64,000 bases of DNA from Rhynchopus euleeides. Lineage: Eukaryota > Euglenozoa > Diplonemea > Diplonemida > Diplonemidae. Both the position numbers and the translations under genes were made by a program. Under the pieces are notes generated by a model. The model made no database searches and had not been told where the DNA came from. It saw only the letters and a program-made list of their open reading frames with translations. The stretch is from NCBI GenBank assembly GCA_963210315.1, contig OY723266.1, forward strand, positions 1,116,001-1,180,000. The letters are read 5' to 3'. Positions 1-9,486 of the stretch are shown here, in pieces (positions within the stretch are counted from its first letter, which is position 1; every line of letters starts with the position of its first letter).

Positions 1-38
1 ACCCTTCTCCCCCCTTTCCTTCACATTTGCGGGTTCAC

Positions 39-3000
39 ATGATGCGGGCCTCGCCCCGACAGGCCCAACGGGGCCTCTTGGCATCCCACCCAGGCTGGGC
101 AATTCCCGCCTCCCTTCTCCTGTGCTGCTGCACCCTGACCTCCTCATCGTCACCGGAGCCTCCGCTCTCCCAAGCCCCCTCCTCCCTCACCCTCCGCCCC
201 GCCTCCACCCCCGCTGGGGATGGAGGGCAGACTCTTGAGAGTGATTCCCCAAATGGGACCGATTCGCCTCCGTCTCCGCCTCCTGCTGCTTGTAAGAAGG
301 ATACTCTTCCGATGGAGGTCACCGCTGCGCTGACTGCGATGTACAACAGCACGGGTGGGGCGCTGTGGAAGAGGAAGAAGGGATGGACCGTTGGGGATCC
401 CTGCAAAGACTCGTGGGAGGGGATCGAATGTGTGTGCCCTGGGGGCGAGCAGGTCAGCATCATCATCCTCAATCTCGCATCTAACAACATGGGGAGTGCG
501 ATACCGAAGGAGACATTTGCCACGGGGTTCAAGGAGCTGCAGAAAATTGACCTCTCCCTCAACCATCTCCGAGGGCCCCTACCCCGCCTCGATTCTGACG
601 AGCTTTTCAACCTCGAGTATGTCTACCTGCAGCAAGAGGATTCTCCTTTCAAGGCTGACACCCTAACGGGCGATGTCAGCGACCTCTGGGGGCTGTACAA
701 CCTGAAGGAGCTGAACATCCGGAACAACCACGGGCTGAACGGGACCCTCCCGCAGGACATCGGGAGGAAGGTGAATCTCCTCTCCCTGGTTGACATGGCG
801 GGGACTGGGATTTCAGGGGATCTTCCTGAGAGCTTCTGGAGTATCCCGAGTTTGAGCAACGTGGATATCAGCGGGCTCGGCCTGAAGGGGAGTATCGGCG
901 AGGGTGTTGTGGAGATGCAGGATTTTCACGTGTTCCTGGCATCGGAGAACCAGCTGACGGGGACCATCCCGGCGTTCCATCCGTTTGCGTTTCAGAAGAG
1001 CCACAGTACGATTATTCTGAACAACAACAAGTTGGAGAATATCCCAGCTGCGTTTTTCAATGCAGGTGTTCAGGATCTTGCAATGTCGAACAACTCGCTG
1101 CGCGGCCTGCTTCCGCCTGAGGTGGTGATGGCGAAGGGGCTTCAGCACTTCTTCATAGATCACAACCAGCTGTCTGGTCCGATTCCGACCAGCCTGTGCT
1201 CTTTGGTGGGTCTTGTCGAGTTCAAAGCCTCATTTAACTACTTCTCGAGCATCCCGGATTGTTTCGGGGAGCAGCTCTCCAACCTGCAGTACCTCGATTT
1301 GTTTAACAACGTCTTCACGGGAACCCTCCCGATGAATGCGTTCTGCGGGATGGGCTCTCTGAAGCAGCTGCAGCTGCAGAACAACGTGAACCTGGGGGGC
1401 GCGCTGTCCCCCTGCATCACCGCTTGGGGCGATCTGGAGGTTATCATCATCGACAGGACGCAGATCTCGGGGACAATACCGGTGGAGCTGTTCAGTTTGA
1501 AGAAGCTGGACACCATCATCCTGAGTCAGAGCAAGTTCAACGGGTCGATCCCAGACATGTTTGACAAGACGCCGAATGTGAGGGCTGTCGTGTTTCAGAG
1601 CTCGCATGTTGGGGAGATTGTGCTGACCCCGCACTTCGTGGGGACGATCCCTAAGACCCTGTTTGGGCTCACGGCGCTCGAATCGCTCACTCTGCAGTTC
1701 AACAGGCTGTCAGGGACGATCCCCGACCTCTTCGGGAAAGCACAATATCTCTCCCAGATCGCGCTGAACAACAACCTGCTGGAGGGGACCGTGCCACAGA
1801 GCATTGTGGATGCGTTGAAGCAGCCGAAGCCCGCTCTGATGAATTCGACACGCATGCTGTTTCTGAACAGCAACCTGCTGACGGGCACACTCCCCGATTT
1901 CTCCAAGTCGCAGAACACCGAGGCGATTGTAATCAACTCCAACCAATTCGTGGGCTACATCCCCCTGGTGTACAACAAGTCATACACCTGGCTGAACTCC
2001 ACCGGAACCTTCTACGACAAGAACAGGTTTATGACCTTCTTCTCCGGGATGAGGCTGTTCCCACCGGTCCCCCTTTTTGCAAAATACATGTCTGCCGGAA
2101 ATGGGGTCGGGTTCTACCCCACAGGCCACCTGAGTGTCGACGGCAACCCCTTAAACACAGTCAACAGAGACGCCCAGCAGACGATCCAGGTTGAGGCACA
2201 GTTCCTCTGCGACTCGCCTGACTTCTGGGGCAAGGGCGACCCCGGCATTTTCATGAAGGTGGAGGGTGACGCAGACGCCCTCGACTCAATCAGCCCCTCC
2301 ACGGGGGAAGGGGATTCCGGTGCGATCCAGGTGGGTGCGGCGTCATGGCTTGTTCCCGTTGTTTCGAAGATCCCGCAGAATGCGTCCTACGCAGCAGCAA
2401 AGGGGAATGTCACTTTCCAGATCCCCTCGGATGTCCTTCAAGCTCTGCCGCTGGGGTCTCTCGAGTTCTCCATCTGGTTCTGGGGGAACACGCGTGCAAA
2501 TGAATCCGACGTGAGCAACCACATCTCACGAGGGGAGCAGCTGTCGGTGGGTTCGCTGCCGAACGCTGTTCTCTACGACCCCAACCCACCCATCCAGGAG
2601 ATTTTCCCGAAGGAGGGGCGGAAGTGGGGCTGCGCGTATATCAACGTGACCGGATCCAGCTTCTCCGACACAGGCTCCAGCAACATCAAATGCAGGTTCA
2701 CCCCCCTGCCCGCTGTGGGGGAGGGCAGGAAGGTGAGCCAGGTTGCCGTGGCAGCCTTCGACACCCCGGGGTCTTGCATCAACGACACAGCCGTGGGGTG
2801 CTTTGTCGGGGTGGACAACTCCACAGGCTATTCCCTGGCTGACTACCTTGTGTCGGTCAGCCTCGACAGGGGTGAGCACTGGAGCCAGCAGGTCGGGGAG
2901 GATGCGAACCTCACATACACCTTCACAGACGACTGCAGTGTTTCCGCAGAGATCCCCTCACTTCGGACGGACTGCCTCTGTGACATGTGTGAGTGCACAT

Positions 3001-3368
3001 CGGCTGGGTCGTGCTCCATGAATACTACACAGCCCCCCACATGCGCCTGCCTCGAAGGGTTCACAGGGGAGAACTGCGACCAGTGCCTGCCGCTTTTCTG
3101 GGGAATCGACTGCAAACCCTGCCCGACCTGCAACTCTCCCCATGGCACCTGCCAGGACACCAAGCTCGGCAGCGGCGACTGCTCCTGCGAGATGTGGTAT
3201 GCCGGGTCGAACTGCGGATGGTATTACAAATATTGGCTGATCGCCGCCCTGCCCTCCTGCCTGTTTGTCACAGTCGTCTTCCTCGCGTGGAAGTGCTGCC
3301 TGAAGAAGCGCTTCGCTGCAAGCCGCAAGGCTGAGCGTATTCCTCTCAGGGGTGTGCAGGATAGGTGA
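39..3368 (+). CDS. LRR receptor-like surface protein with IPT/TIG and EGF/laminin-like segments and a C-terminal membrane helix
   Basis: Single uninterrupted frame of 1109 residues from the tandem ATGATG at 39. An earlier in-frame TTG at 27 is not needed. A hydrophobic stretch near residues 25-35 followed by Ser/Pro-rich sequence looks like a signal peptide. Residues ~90-650 are plant-type leucine-rich repeats (LxxLxLxxNxLxGxIP pattern, many N-glycosylation sequons). Around residues 850-900 a segment with a PPIQEIFPKEG start resembles an IPT/TIG fold. Residues ~970-1060 are Cys-rich and EGF/laminin-like (CxCxxGFxGENCDQC). A single hydrophobic helix at ~1063-1086 is followed by a short basic tail (KKRFAASRK). 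Expected topology is type I: a large extracellular recognition domain with no kinase. The role is unknown; adhesion or ligand sensing is an inference. No intron is needed. A trans-splice acceptor would lie at or before the window edge, so the 5' UTR is incomplete. Confidence 0.85.
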   Translation: MMRASPRQAQRGLLASHPGWAIPASLLLCCCTLTSSSSPEPPLSQAPSSLTLRPASTPAGDGGQTLESDSPNGTDSPPSPPPAACKKDTLPMEVTAALTAMYNSTGGALWKRKKGWTVGDPCKDSWEGIECVCPGGEQVSIIILNLASNNMGSAIPKETFATGFKELQKIDLSLNHLRGPLPRLDSDELFNLEYVYLQQEDSPFKADTLTGDVSDLWGLYNLKELNIRNNHGLNGTLPQDIGRKVNLLSLVDMAGTGISGDLPESFWSIPSLSNVDISGLGLKGSIGEGVVEMQDFHVFLASENQLTGTIPAFHPFAFQKSHSTIILNNNKLENIPAAFFNAGVQDLAMSNNSLRGLLPPEVVMAKGLQHFFIDHNQLSGPIPTSLCSLVGLVEFKASFNYFSSIPDCFGEQLSNLQYLDLFNNVFTGTLPMNAFCGMGSLKQLQLQNNVNLGGALSPCITAWGDLEVIIIDRTQISGTIPVELFSLKKLDTIILSQSKFNGSIPDMFDKTPNVRAVVFQSSHVGEIVLTPHFVGTIPKTLFGLTALESLTLQFNRLSGTIPDLFGKAQYLSQIALNNNLLEGTVPQSIVDALKQPKPALMNSTRMLFLNSNLLTGTLPDFSKSQNTEAIVINSNQFVGYIPLVYNKSYTWLNSTGTFYDKNRFMTFFSGMRLFPPVPLFAKYMSAGNGVGFYPTGHLSVDGNPLNTVNRDAQQTIQVEAQFLCDSPDFWGKGDPGIFMKVEGDADALDSISPSTGEGDSGAIQVGAASWLVPVVSKIPQNASYAAAKGNVTFQIPSDVLQALPLGSLEFSIWFWGNTRANESDVSNHISRGEQLSVGSLPNAVLYDPNPPIQEIFPKEGRKWGCAYINVTGSSFSDTGSSNIKCRFTPLPAVGEGRKVSQVAVAAFDTPGSCINDTAVGCFVGVDNSTGYSLADYLVSVSLDRGEHWSQQVGEDANLTYTFTDDCSVSAEIPSLRTDCLCDMCECTSAGSCSMNTTQPPTCACLEGFTGENCDQCLPLFWGIDCKPCPTCNSPHGTCQDTKLGSGDCSCEMWYAGSNCGWYYKYWLIAALPSCLFVTVVFLAWKCCLKKRFAASRKAERIPLRGVQDR

Positions 3369-4783
3369 GAGGGGAAGGGTATAGCTAGTGCAAAGAGCAG
3401 CAGGTTGGTCTTGGCGCAGGTGTTTTTTCTAGGATTAGGGGGGTGGGGGGGGGGTGCGGGAGTTTGTTTAGTGCACGTCAGGTCGGACTGAGTGGGATCT
3501 GATGCGACTTCCGCTGTGCCTACACATGCAGGCATACACACACCCATGGTTCTTCGCTCAATCGGCCTCCCTGCGAGTGTGGGGCCCACTGTGGGGCAGC
3601 CTGCATTATTTTATCGTCCCCCCCCCCCCAACCCCGACACACCCCACCCCTTCCAAATCTCTCCACCAGCCCTTCTCTCTTTTGGAATGGAATAGCCGCA
3701 TGCCTGCCCTTCACCGCTGTTCCCTTCTTCCCCACCCACCTGTAACTGCAACGCCGAATAGCGCAGACTGTCAGTTGGGACGCGGAGTGGGGGGAGGGAG
3801 GAGGTGAAGAAGGCAGAGATGCGTGTCAGAGAGTGGGCTGGGGAGGGAGAGAAAGATGAACGATATTACAGCCAAGAAGTGGGTTGTTTTGTTTTTGGCT
3901 GAAGAACACCACCGCTTTTCCCCCCCGTCCCCCATGTCGCCTGCAATATTCTGAACAGATTCTGGTTTGCACCGCCTCGAGGTAGGAGCACCGTTCCCTC
4001 CAAACACAGAACGCAACTCCGAGTCCCTTTTATTTTGTTTCCCTGGGGGCCTTCGCTACCAGTCACTGCTCGTCACAGCTCGTCAGTCAGTGAGGGGAAG
4101 TGGGCTGTGGCTCACTTTTTCTCACTCAGTCACACTTGGTAGCGAAGGCCCCCCCTATTCCTTTTTCTATGTCTCGCCTGTTTCTGGTCCTGAAGCCCCT
4201 TTCTTTCCACCTCCCCTGCCCCCTCTACCCCGTACCCCCATGTCTTTATGCAGAGCATCGCTCAAAACGAACGCTGCCCAGGAGAGCGCACACCACAAGC
4301 ATGCGAGGAGAAAGCGAGAAAGATATACAGAGGGGAATCCAAAGGCAAGCATGTTGTGACCACCCGCCTACCTGCGGTGTGCTGCACACTGAATGCCACA
4401 CCAAATGCGTTGTTTTGGATCTGGGTGAGCCCGTCAGCTGGCAGGGTGTGGTGTGTGTGTGTGTGTGTCTGCCGTGAGCGGCTGCCTTACAGCAGGACGG
4501 GGGTGTTGCCTTCCACACATCCAGCAGTCGGCCCTTCGCTGTGCCGTGGGGGAGGGACAGGCCACACTGCGCAGCAGTAGGCATCGAGCCTAGAGGCGTT
4601 CAGCTATTGCACCGCACCTCCCCCGCCCCTTCGTTCCCCCAGACCCCTCCGCTGCTGCTATTGCCAATCTGCGTCGCAGGGAATAGGGGATTTTTTTTGA
4701 AGACATTTTTTGCCTCACCACCCCACCACCCACTCTGCAGGTGGCACAGCCTGTCTGCCCCAAGGGCGGTGTGCCGCCGCAGC
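3369..4783. other. Intergenic spacer, low complexity with one hairpin MITE
   Basis: C- and G-homopolymer runs, a GT microsatellite near 4453-4470 and one ~110-bp hairpin element (4045-4155, listed separately). The last part is pyrimidine-rich and ends at CTCTGCAG (AG at 4739-4740), a good trans-splice acceptor 43 bases before the next ATG. No convincing gene was seen. Confidence 0.6.
4045..4155. repeat. ~110-bp hairpin MITE, copy 1
   Basis: Ends are inverted repeats (GGGGGCCTTCGCTACCA at the left, its complement at 4139-4155). The interior contains the short repeats GTCACTGCTCGTCACAGC and GTCAGTCAGTGA. A near-identical copy lies at 15108-15217 and a diverged inverted copy at 40104-40192. Confidence 0.75.
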
Positions 4784-6598
4784 ATGCCCCGCAGGCCCCG
4801 GAAGCAGCAGGGCGAGGTCGTGGTGTCCACCCTCGAGGATGCCTCTGGCAACGCCAAGCTCTGCGCCGACTGCCCCACGGCGTTCGACGGCGAGGGCAGC
4901 CGCTTCGCCGCAATGGCCTCCGCAGGGAAGCCCTTCGGCACGCAGTGCCTCCTGGACCCCTCCCTCACCCCGAAGTTCTGCGGGCTGCTCCGCGTCGCCC
5001 TCTCCCCCTCCTATGTGATGACGTCCTTTGAGACCCGCCTCGCCTGCATCTCCTGCGGCAGCCTGCACCTGCTGGACCTCGGCAAGCAGGTCCTCCTTGC
5101 CTCCATCCCACTCAACTCGATCGACCGCACCGCCGCCATCGCCATCCCCGATGAAGACGAAGAAGAGTCCGACGACGAAAGCGAACCCCCGGCAGACACA
5201 CCCCCCACACGCGACTACACCCTGCTCACCTCACACAGCGTGTCAGACCTGATAGTTAGGGTGGCGGAGACCCCTGCGCCGGGGTCGTGCAGCGTGTCGC
5301 ACCTCTTCCTGGCGACGCTGCGCGCCGTGTCGGGGTGCCTGCACCCCGAGGGCATCCCCATCACACCGGAGGAGCCGCGGCACCCCCGCGATGCTTCGCC
5401 CGGTGCCGAGCTGCAGCAGGACCCTGAGGAGGAGGAGGAGTGCGAAGAGGTGTCAGACGCCCCCCCGAGCACCGTTGCGGTGGGGGGGGGCGGGGCGCTG
5501 TGCGACACCATGCGCACCACCTCGACTTATGGCGAGGTGGAGGCGGCAGTCGCGCGGCAGCGGGAGCAGGCGTCGGGGCGGGGGTCCTCCCCGGCGGCGT
5601 CCCGTCAGGGCTCCCTCTCGGCAGGGGCGCCCTCCCCGGGGAGTGGGCCGCCCACGCCGGGGCGGCATGCCGGCAGCCCTGCGCCCAGCACGCCCACCGC
5701 GCGGATCTCCACCGCAGAGCCGGAAGCATTTTCGGACGATGCGAGCAGCGAGGCGTCGCGGAGCAGCAGTGGTAGCGCTGCCACCGCATCCCACAGCTCG
5801 CGCGGGCTGAGCTCCTCTGCCGCATCCGCCGCAGCGCCCGACCCGCCTGCCGCCCCCAGCGTCCCCCCCGCGAGGGCCGCGCCGCGGCACATCCCGGCGC
5901 CAGCCGCCCCCCTGCCGGCGACGCCGCCGCCGCCGCTCCACCGGCGCATCCGATCCCCGCCGCCCCCTGTTGCTGCGCGGGGGCCCTCGCTGGCCCAGCA
6001 GCGGGAGGGCGTGCGGCAGGTGCAGCTGCAGGCGCTCTGCCGCGGCGTCTCCGCGACTGCCCGCGCGGCGGAGGAGCAGGCGGGTCGGCTGGAGGAGGTG
6101 GCGGGGCGGCTGTGCGGCGGCAGGAGGGGGGGTGGCGGTGGCGGTGGGTATGCCGTGGGGCGGGGCGGTGTGCCCGACCCCTACCTCGACAGGGCGGAGG
6201 TGTATTTCTACTGCGACAGCAGGTCGAAGGGGAAGCGGTTTTACGTGCATCTGGAGACGGGGAAGAGGTTGTGGAAGGCGCCGTGCCCAGGGCAGGCCCT
6301 GCCCATCCTGCCCTACGACGCGGGGCTGGCTGCGGTGGTGGGCAGGATGGCGGTGTGCTCCGGAGGGGCGCGGATCACGTCGTCGGAGGTGCAGGCCTGG
6401 GTGGAGCATGCGGCGCGTGACCCGCAGATGCAGCGACACCTCCCGGGGCTGGGTGCGCTGCTGCAGGCGGTGCACCCCAGCCTTCTCGCGGCATCACTCT
6501 CGCAGCTCTGTGGTGTTCCGGTGGAGGTGGCAGCCAAGTGCTGGCAGTCCTACCTGCAACAGCTTGCTGTGAGGCCCCTTCCTGACAGGCATATGTAG
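4784..6598 (+). CDS. Unrecognised 604-residue protein, N-terminal CxxC pairs and long disordered centre
   Basis: The frame is open further upstream, but the start at 4784 (MPRRPRKQQG) is chosen because a pyrimidine-rich CTCTGCAG acceptor lies just before it. Two CxxC pairs (Cys27/Cys30 in LCADC, Cys88/Cys91 in CISC) could form one zinc site. Residues ~130-160 are acidic. Residues ~170-440 are Ser/Pro/Ala-rich and probably disordered. Residues ~465-604 are ordered again, with a YFYCDSRSKGKRFYVHLETG segment of WW-like aromatic pattern and then a helical C-terminus. The CADC motif recalls ArfGAP zinc fingers, but the rest of that domain is missing, so I do not assign it. Codon use is strongly GC3-biased, like the neighbouring host genes. 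Function unknown. Confidence 0.75.
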   Translation: MPRRPRKQQGEVVVSTLEDASGNAKLCADCPTAFDGEGSRFAAMASAGKPFGTQCLLDPSLTPKFCGLLRVALSPSYVMTSFETRLACISCGSLHLLDLGKQVLLASIPLNSIDRTAAIAIPDEDEEESDDESEPPADTPPTRDYTLLTSHSVSDLIVRVAETPAPGSCSVSHLFLATLRAVSGCLHPEGIPITPEEPRHPRDASPGAELQQDPEEEEECEEVSDAPPSTVAVGGGGALCDTMRTTSTYGEVEAAVARQREQASGRGSSPAASRQGSLSAGAPSPGSGPPTPGRHAGSPAPSTPTARISTAEPEAFSDDASSEASRSSSGSAATASHSSRGLSSSAASAAAPDPPAAPSVPPARAAPRHIPAPAAPLPATPPPPLHRRIRSPPPPVAARGPSLAQQREGVRQVQLQALCRGVSATARAAEEQAGRLEEVAGRLCGGRRGGGGGGGYAVGRGGVPDPYLDRAEVYFYCDSRSKGKRFYVHLETGKRLWKAPCPGQALPILPYDAGLAAVVGRMAVCSGGARITSSEVQAWVEHAARDPQMQRHLPGLGALLQAVHPSLLAASLSQLCGVPVEVAAKCWQSYLQQLAVRPLPDRHM

Positions 6599-7076
6599 TC
6601 AGGGGAGGAGGAGGGAGGGGGGGGGGGGTAGGGCCCCGGATGTCCATATAAAAAACTGTAATTTTTTTGAAATATCCAGGTCTGGAGGTCAACAGCGCAA
6701 AACCACTCCCAGACCCACCCCAGATATGAACACGGTATGGTGACGATCGGTCCAATTAGCCTCCAATTAGCCTCCAATTAACTTTTTTCCACGATCGTGG
6801 GGAAAAAAACCACGATTGCCACGATCGTGGCTCCAATTAGCTAATTGGAATAATTGGAGGGAAATTTCCTTCGGAAATCCTTAGAGTTCATGTGACATCA
6901 TGCAGCAGACACAGCCAAGACTGACTCGGGTGGTTGTGGTTCTTACCAGCCAGTCCAAAATTCCCGACCCGTGCGGGTTTCGGAGGCCAATAGGAACCAT
7001 ATCCTGCCAATACATACCCACCGTGGTCCCCTGAAAACCGTGTGGAGCTACGTAGGTACGGTCTATAGTGCATCGA

Positions 7077-7165
7077 TGTACCTGGGACCCCCCGTGTATA
7101 AGCCCCCCCGAAAATCGCCTCCAGGGGGGGGCTTAACCACGGGAGTCCCAGGTATCGGTGGTATT
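7077..7165. repeat. Internal imperfect hairpin of the CACGG element
   Basis: TACCTGGGAC followed by C-runs is matched by a G-run and GTCCCAGGTA about 60 bases later, forming a long imperfect stem. The same structure is present in copy 2 at about 37306-37393. Confidence 0.55.
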
Positions 7166-7720
7166 CACGACTACACATAGTCCACCGGAGATACCGCAAA
7201 CCCCCATCGAGCCACACCGCTGCGGCCTGCACAGCCTCCGGGGTGTAGGGAGTGATGCTGTGGCTGTTGGAGGGCGCCACTTCTCCCCGTTGAGGTTGGA
7301 GATGATGTCGTGGTCGTCCGCCAGCAGGATGTTTGATGCAGAGCGGAGGAGGAGAGAGAAGTCTGGGTTAGTCCAGGTCGTAAGGTATGCCTCCCTGTAG
7401 GCACGGAGGTAGTCCGTATGCCCCGGGGAGGGCCTCCCGTGGCGTTTTGCAGAATCCCTCGCCGCATCTGCGACAGAGTCTGCGTAGATCTGGTCCCCGA
7501 TGTGGAGGTTGAAATCCGGCGGAGGCCATGCCGCAGAGAGAACCGGGAAGAACTCCCCATCCCCATCTGCGACCAACCGGTTGCACGACAGGACATTCAC
7601 CCTCGCAGGGAGGGATCCCGGAGACGAAGGGGAACACCTATTGCACAAAACTCGACAACCAGGATGGGTTCGCTCGGGTGGGGGTTTTGTTGTCGCTCTG
7701 CCGTCAGTTGTTGTGCACAA
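7133..7720 (-). pseudogene. PhoD-like metallophosphatase fragment inside the transposon
   Basis: The minus-strand translation contains core PhoD-family motifs in the right order: NVLSCNR, PDFNLHIGDQIYAD, YREAYLTTWTNPDF and LLADDHDI. These are the metal-binding GDQIYAD and DDHD signatures of PhoD-like alkaline phosphatases. Only ~130 residues of the catalytic domain are present. The N-terminal and downstream metal ligands are missing, and the flanking residues come from transposon sequence. The homologous part is about 7186-7626, exactly the block missing from the second transposon copy. I read it as a captured host gene piece, not a working enzyme. Confidence 0.7.
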
Positions 7721-8229
7721 CTCCGTCGGCAGACAATGTTACATGGTTACTGCACACGTTACATGGTGCAAATCTGGGCTGGTATTGATGTCGGATCGTC
7801 ATCGGACTGATTCAGATGAGTACATCAATATGGTGGGAAAAGAACGGAGTGTGGTCATGTGCCTAAGACCACGATGTCTCTGTTTAGTCGGAGACGAGTA
7901 ATTTGCCCATCGCCCAACCTGGTATTGACCGATGCCACAGGGATATCTACCCGTGATGTCGATTCGTCCAATAAGGCGACGGTGTGATGAGTCCGGCACA
8001 TGGCATCGTGCGCGAATGTCACATGGACACATCACGGGGAAGTTGTCCCTCTGCCAGAATGATACACCAACCGCATAGTTGTTCATTGGTCAATGCCATA
8101 CAACCCCATAAAACTGCTGGTGATCCAAGAGGTGGGGTTTGAAACAACTTTGCTCAGGTAGTCGCCGTGACGTGATATCATAGGATTAGAGACTGCAGGG
8201 TCGAAGGGAGGCACCCAGAACCACGGCTA

Positions 8230-8631
8230 TCAGCCCCCGGAGGCCTCCGGTGCCACCACCTCCTTCCGGCTCCGGAGGGTGCGTACATTCACCTGCTGTG
8301 GCCCAGGCGCCCAGTTACTTGATTCTTGGAAGATGAAGGCGTCAATGACACGGTTCATTTTTGTGTCTCGGAGACTGCGCCACATTGGCCTCCAGAAGAG
8401 AGGGCTACGTCCCCACTCCATGTCGTAACACTGCGAAAAAGCACCGCTTTTCAGGGGCACCAGGGTATTTTCCAGCCACCGGTCAAAGCCGCCAAACATC
8501 GCTACCAGTGCCCGGTGTGCTCCGGAGTAACTCCAGAGGAGCATCCCCGACACTTCTACCAGGGCACGCCCTGGGATTCGGAATGTGCTTACTATTGGCT
8601 GATGGAATGATCCGGGAATGGTCTCATCCAA
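8230..8631 (-). pseudogene. Unidentified coding-like segment shared by both CACGG element copies
   Basis: Open for 133 residues on the minus strand and protein-like (WSYSGAHRALVAMFGGFDRW, MEWGRSPLFWRPMWRSLRD). The homologous stretch in copy 2 (37963-38440) is preserved but broken by a small insertion. It could be another part of the same captured phosphatase gene or part of an original element gene. I do not recognise the family. Confidence 0.35.
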
Positions 8632-9486
8632 TGGCTGAAAATCCCGGTTGCGCCCAAACCCAGATCAAAATCAGATGGAACAGCGGGGGAAGCTGATGCA
8701 CTCACAGCCAACCAAGCCACTGGTTTCAGGTGTGGCACCCGAACCAAGGCTCTAATATCATCAGGCGGAACGGTAACCGTTCAGCGTTCAGCGGGTGCTC
8801 AGCTCTGCAGTACCAAGCTCTACAGAAGCTTGATCACCTCTGGGTTGGGGAACGTATACAATATCGGCCAGTGGGATGCGGCTTTGTGAAGGGACTGGCC
8901 TCATCCAACAAGGCTCTAACTTCAGCGGCTCGCGTGTTCAGCCATTCAGCGGTATCAATCCAGGGATATCCAAACTCAGGAAAATTTGGGGTGAACTTGA
9001 GCTGAAAATAGAGGGGTCTTCGCTGGTCGGTATGCCTCGTTATTCTTCGTCAGTTTTCACCTAGTTTCCTTGGGAAATGCACCAAAATGCACTGACGATC
9101 ACCCCGTAGCCCCCTGTATCCAACAGCGGGCGAAAAAGTCGAACCGCTGACTACCGGTTGAAACAGCTCCCACCGGGAGCCGTCCTACACAGCTCCAGGC
9201 CGTACTCCAGGCCAACCACGGGGCTCTCAAGGCCCAGGAGTTAGCCTGCTTGACAGCCGACCCTGCAGAGAGGGCTCGATACCCGGAAGAACTGTGGTCC
9301 ATCACATGGTTGACTGCAGAGATAGGTGGGCACTGGAGGGAAATCTTCGACCAATTAGCCACGATCGCCCACGATCGTGGGAATAATTGGAATTTTTTTT
9401 CACGATCGTCCAATTAGCCTCCAATTAAAACGATCGTTTTTTTTCACGATCGTGGATTTAATTGGACCGATCGTCACCATACCGTG

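Larger units (their letters stand above)
6731..9486. mobile_element. CACGG-ended TIR transposon, copy 1 (2756 bp), carrying a PhoD-like gene fragment
   Basis: The left end CACGGTATGGTGACGATCGG (6731) is exactly inverted at the right end (to 9486); about 28 terminal bases match. Both ends then carry different arrangements of two motifs, the palindrome CCACGATCGTGG and CCAATTAGC, which look like binding sites. The element is flanked by the direct 6-bp repeat TATGAA (6725-6730 and 9487-9492). No transposase is recognisable inside, so it is probably non-autonomous. Copy 2 is at 36965-39292. Compared with copy 2 it has ~440 extra bases (about 7186-7626) encoding PhoD-like phosphatase residues. Superfamily not assigned. 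Confidence 0.85.

Noticed and set aside
5045-5090. ArfGAP domain in the 4784 gene, from the CADC motif
   Set aside because: The second Cys pair is ~57 residues away, and the conserved ArfGAP Trp/Arg residues are absent.
5453-6475. 340-residue minus-strand frame over the 4784-6598 gene
   Set aside because: Arg/His/Pro-rich shadow of a high-GC coding strand.
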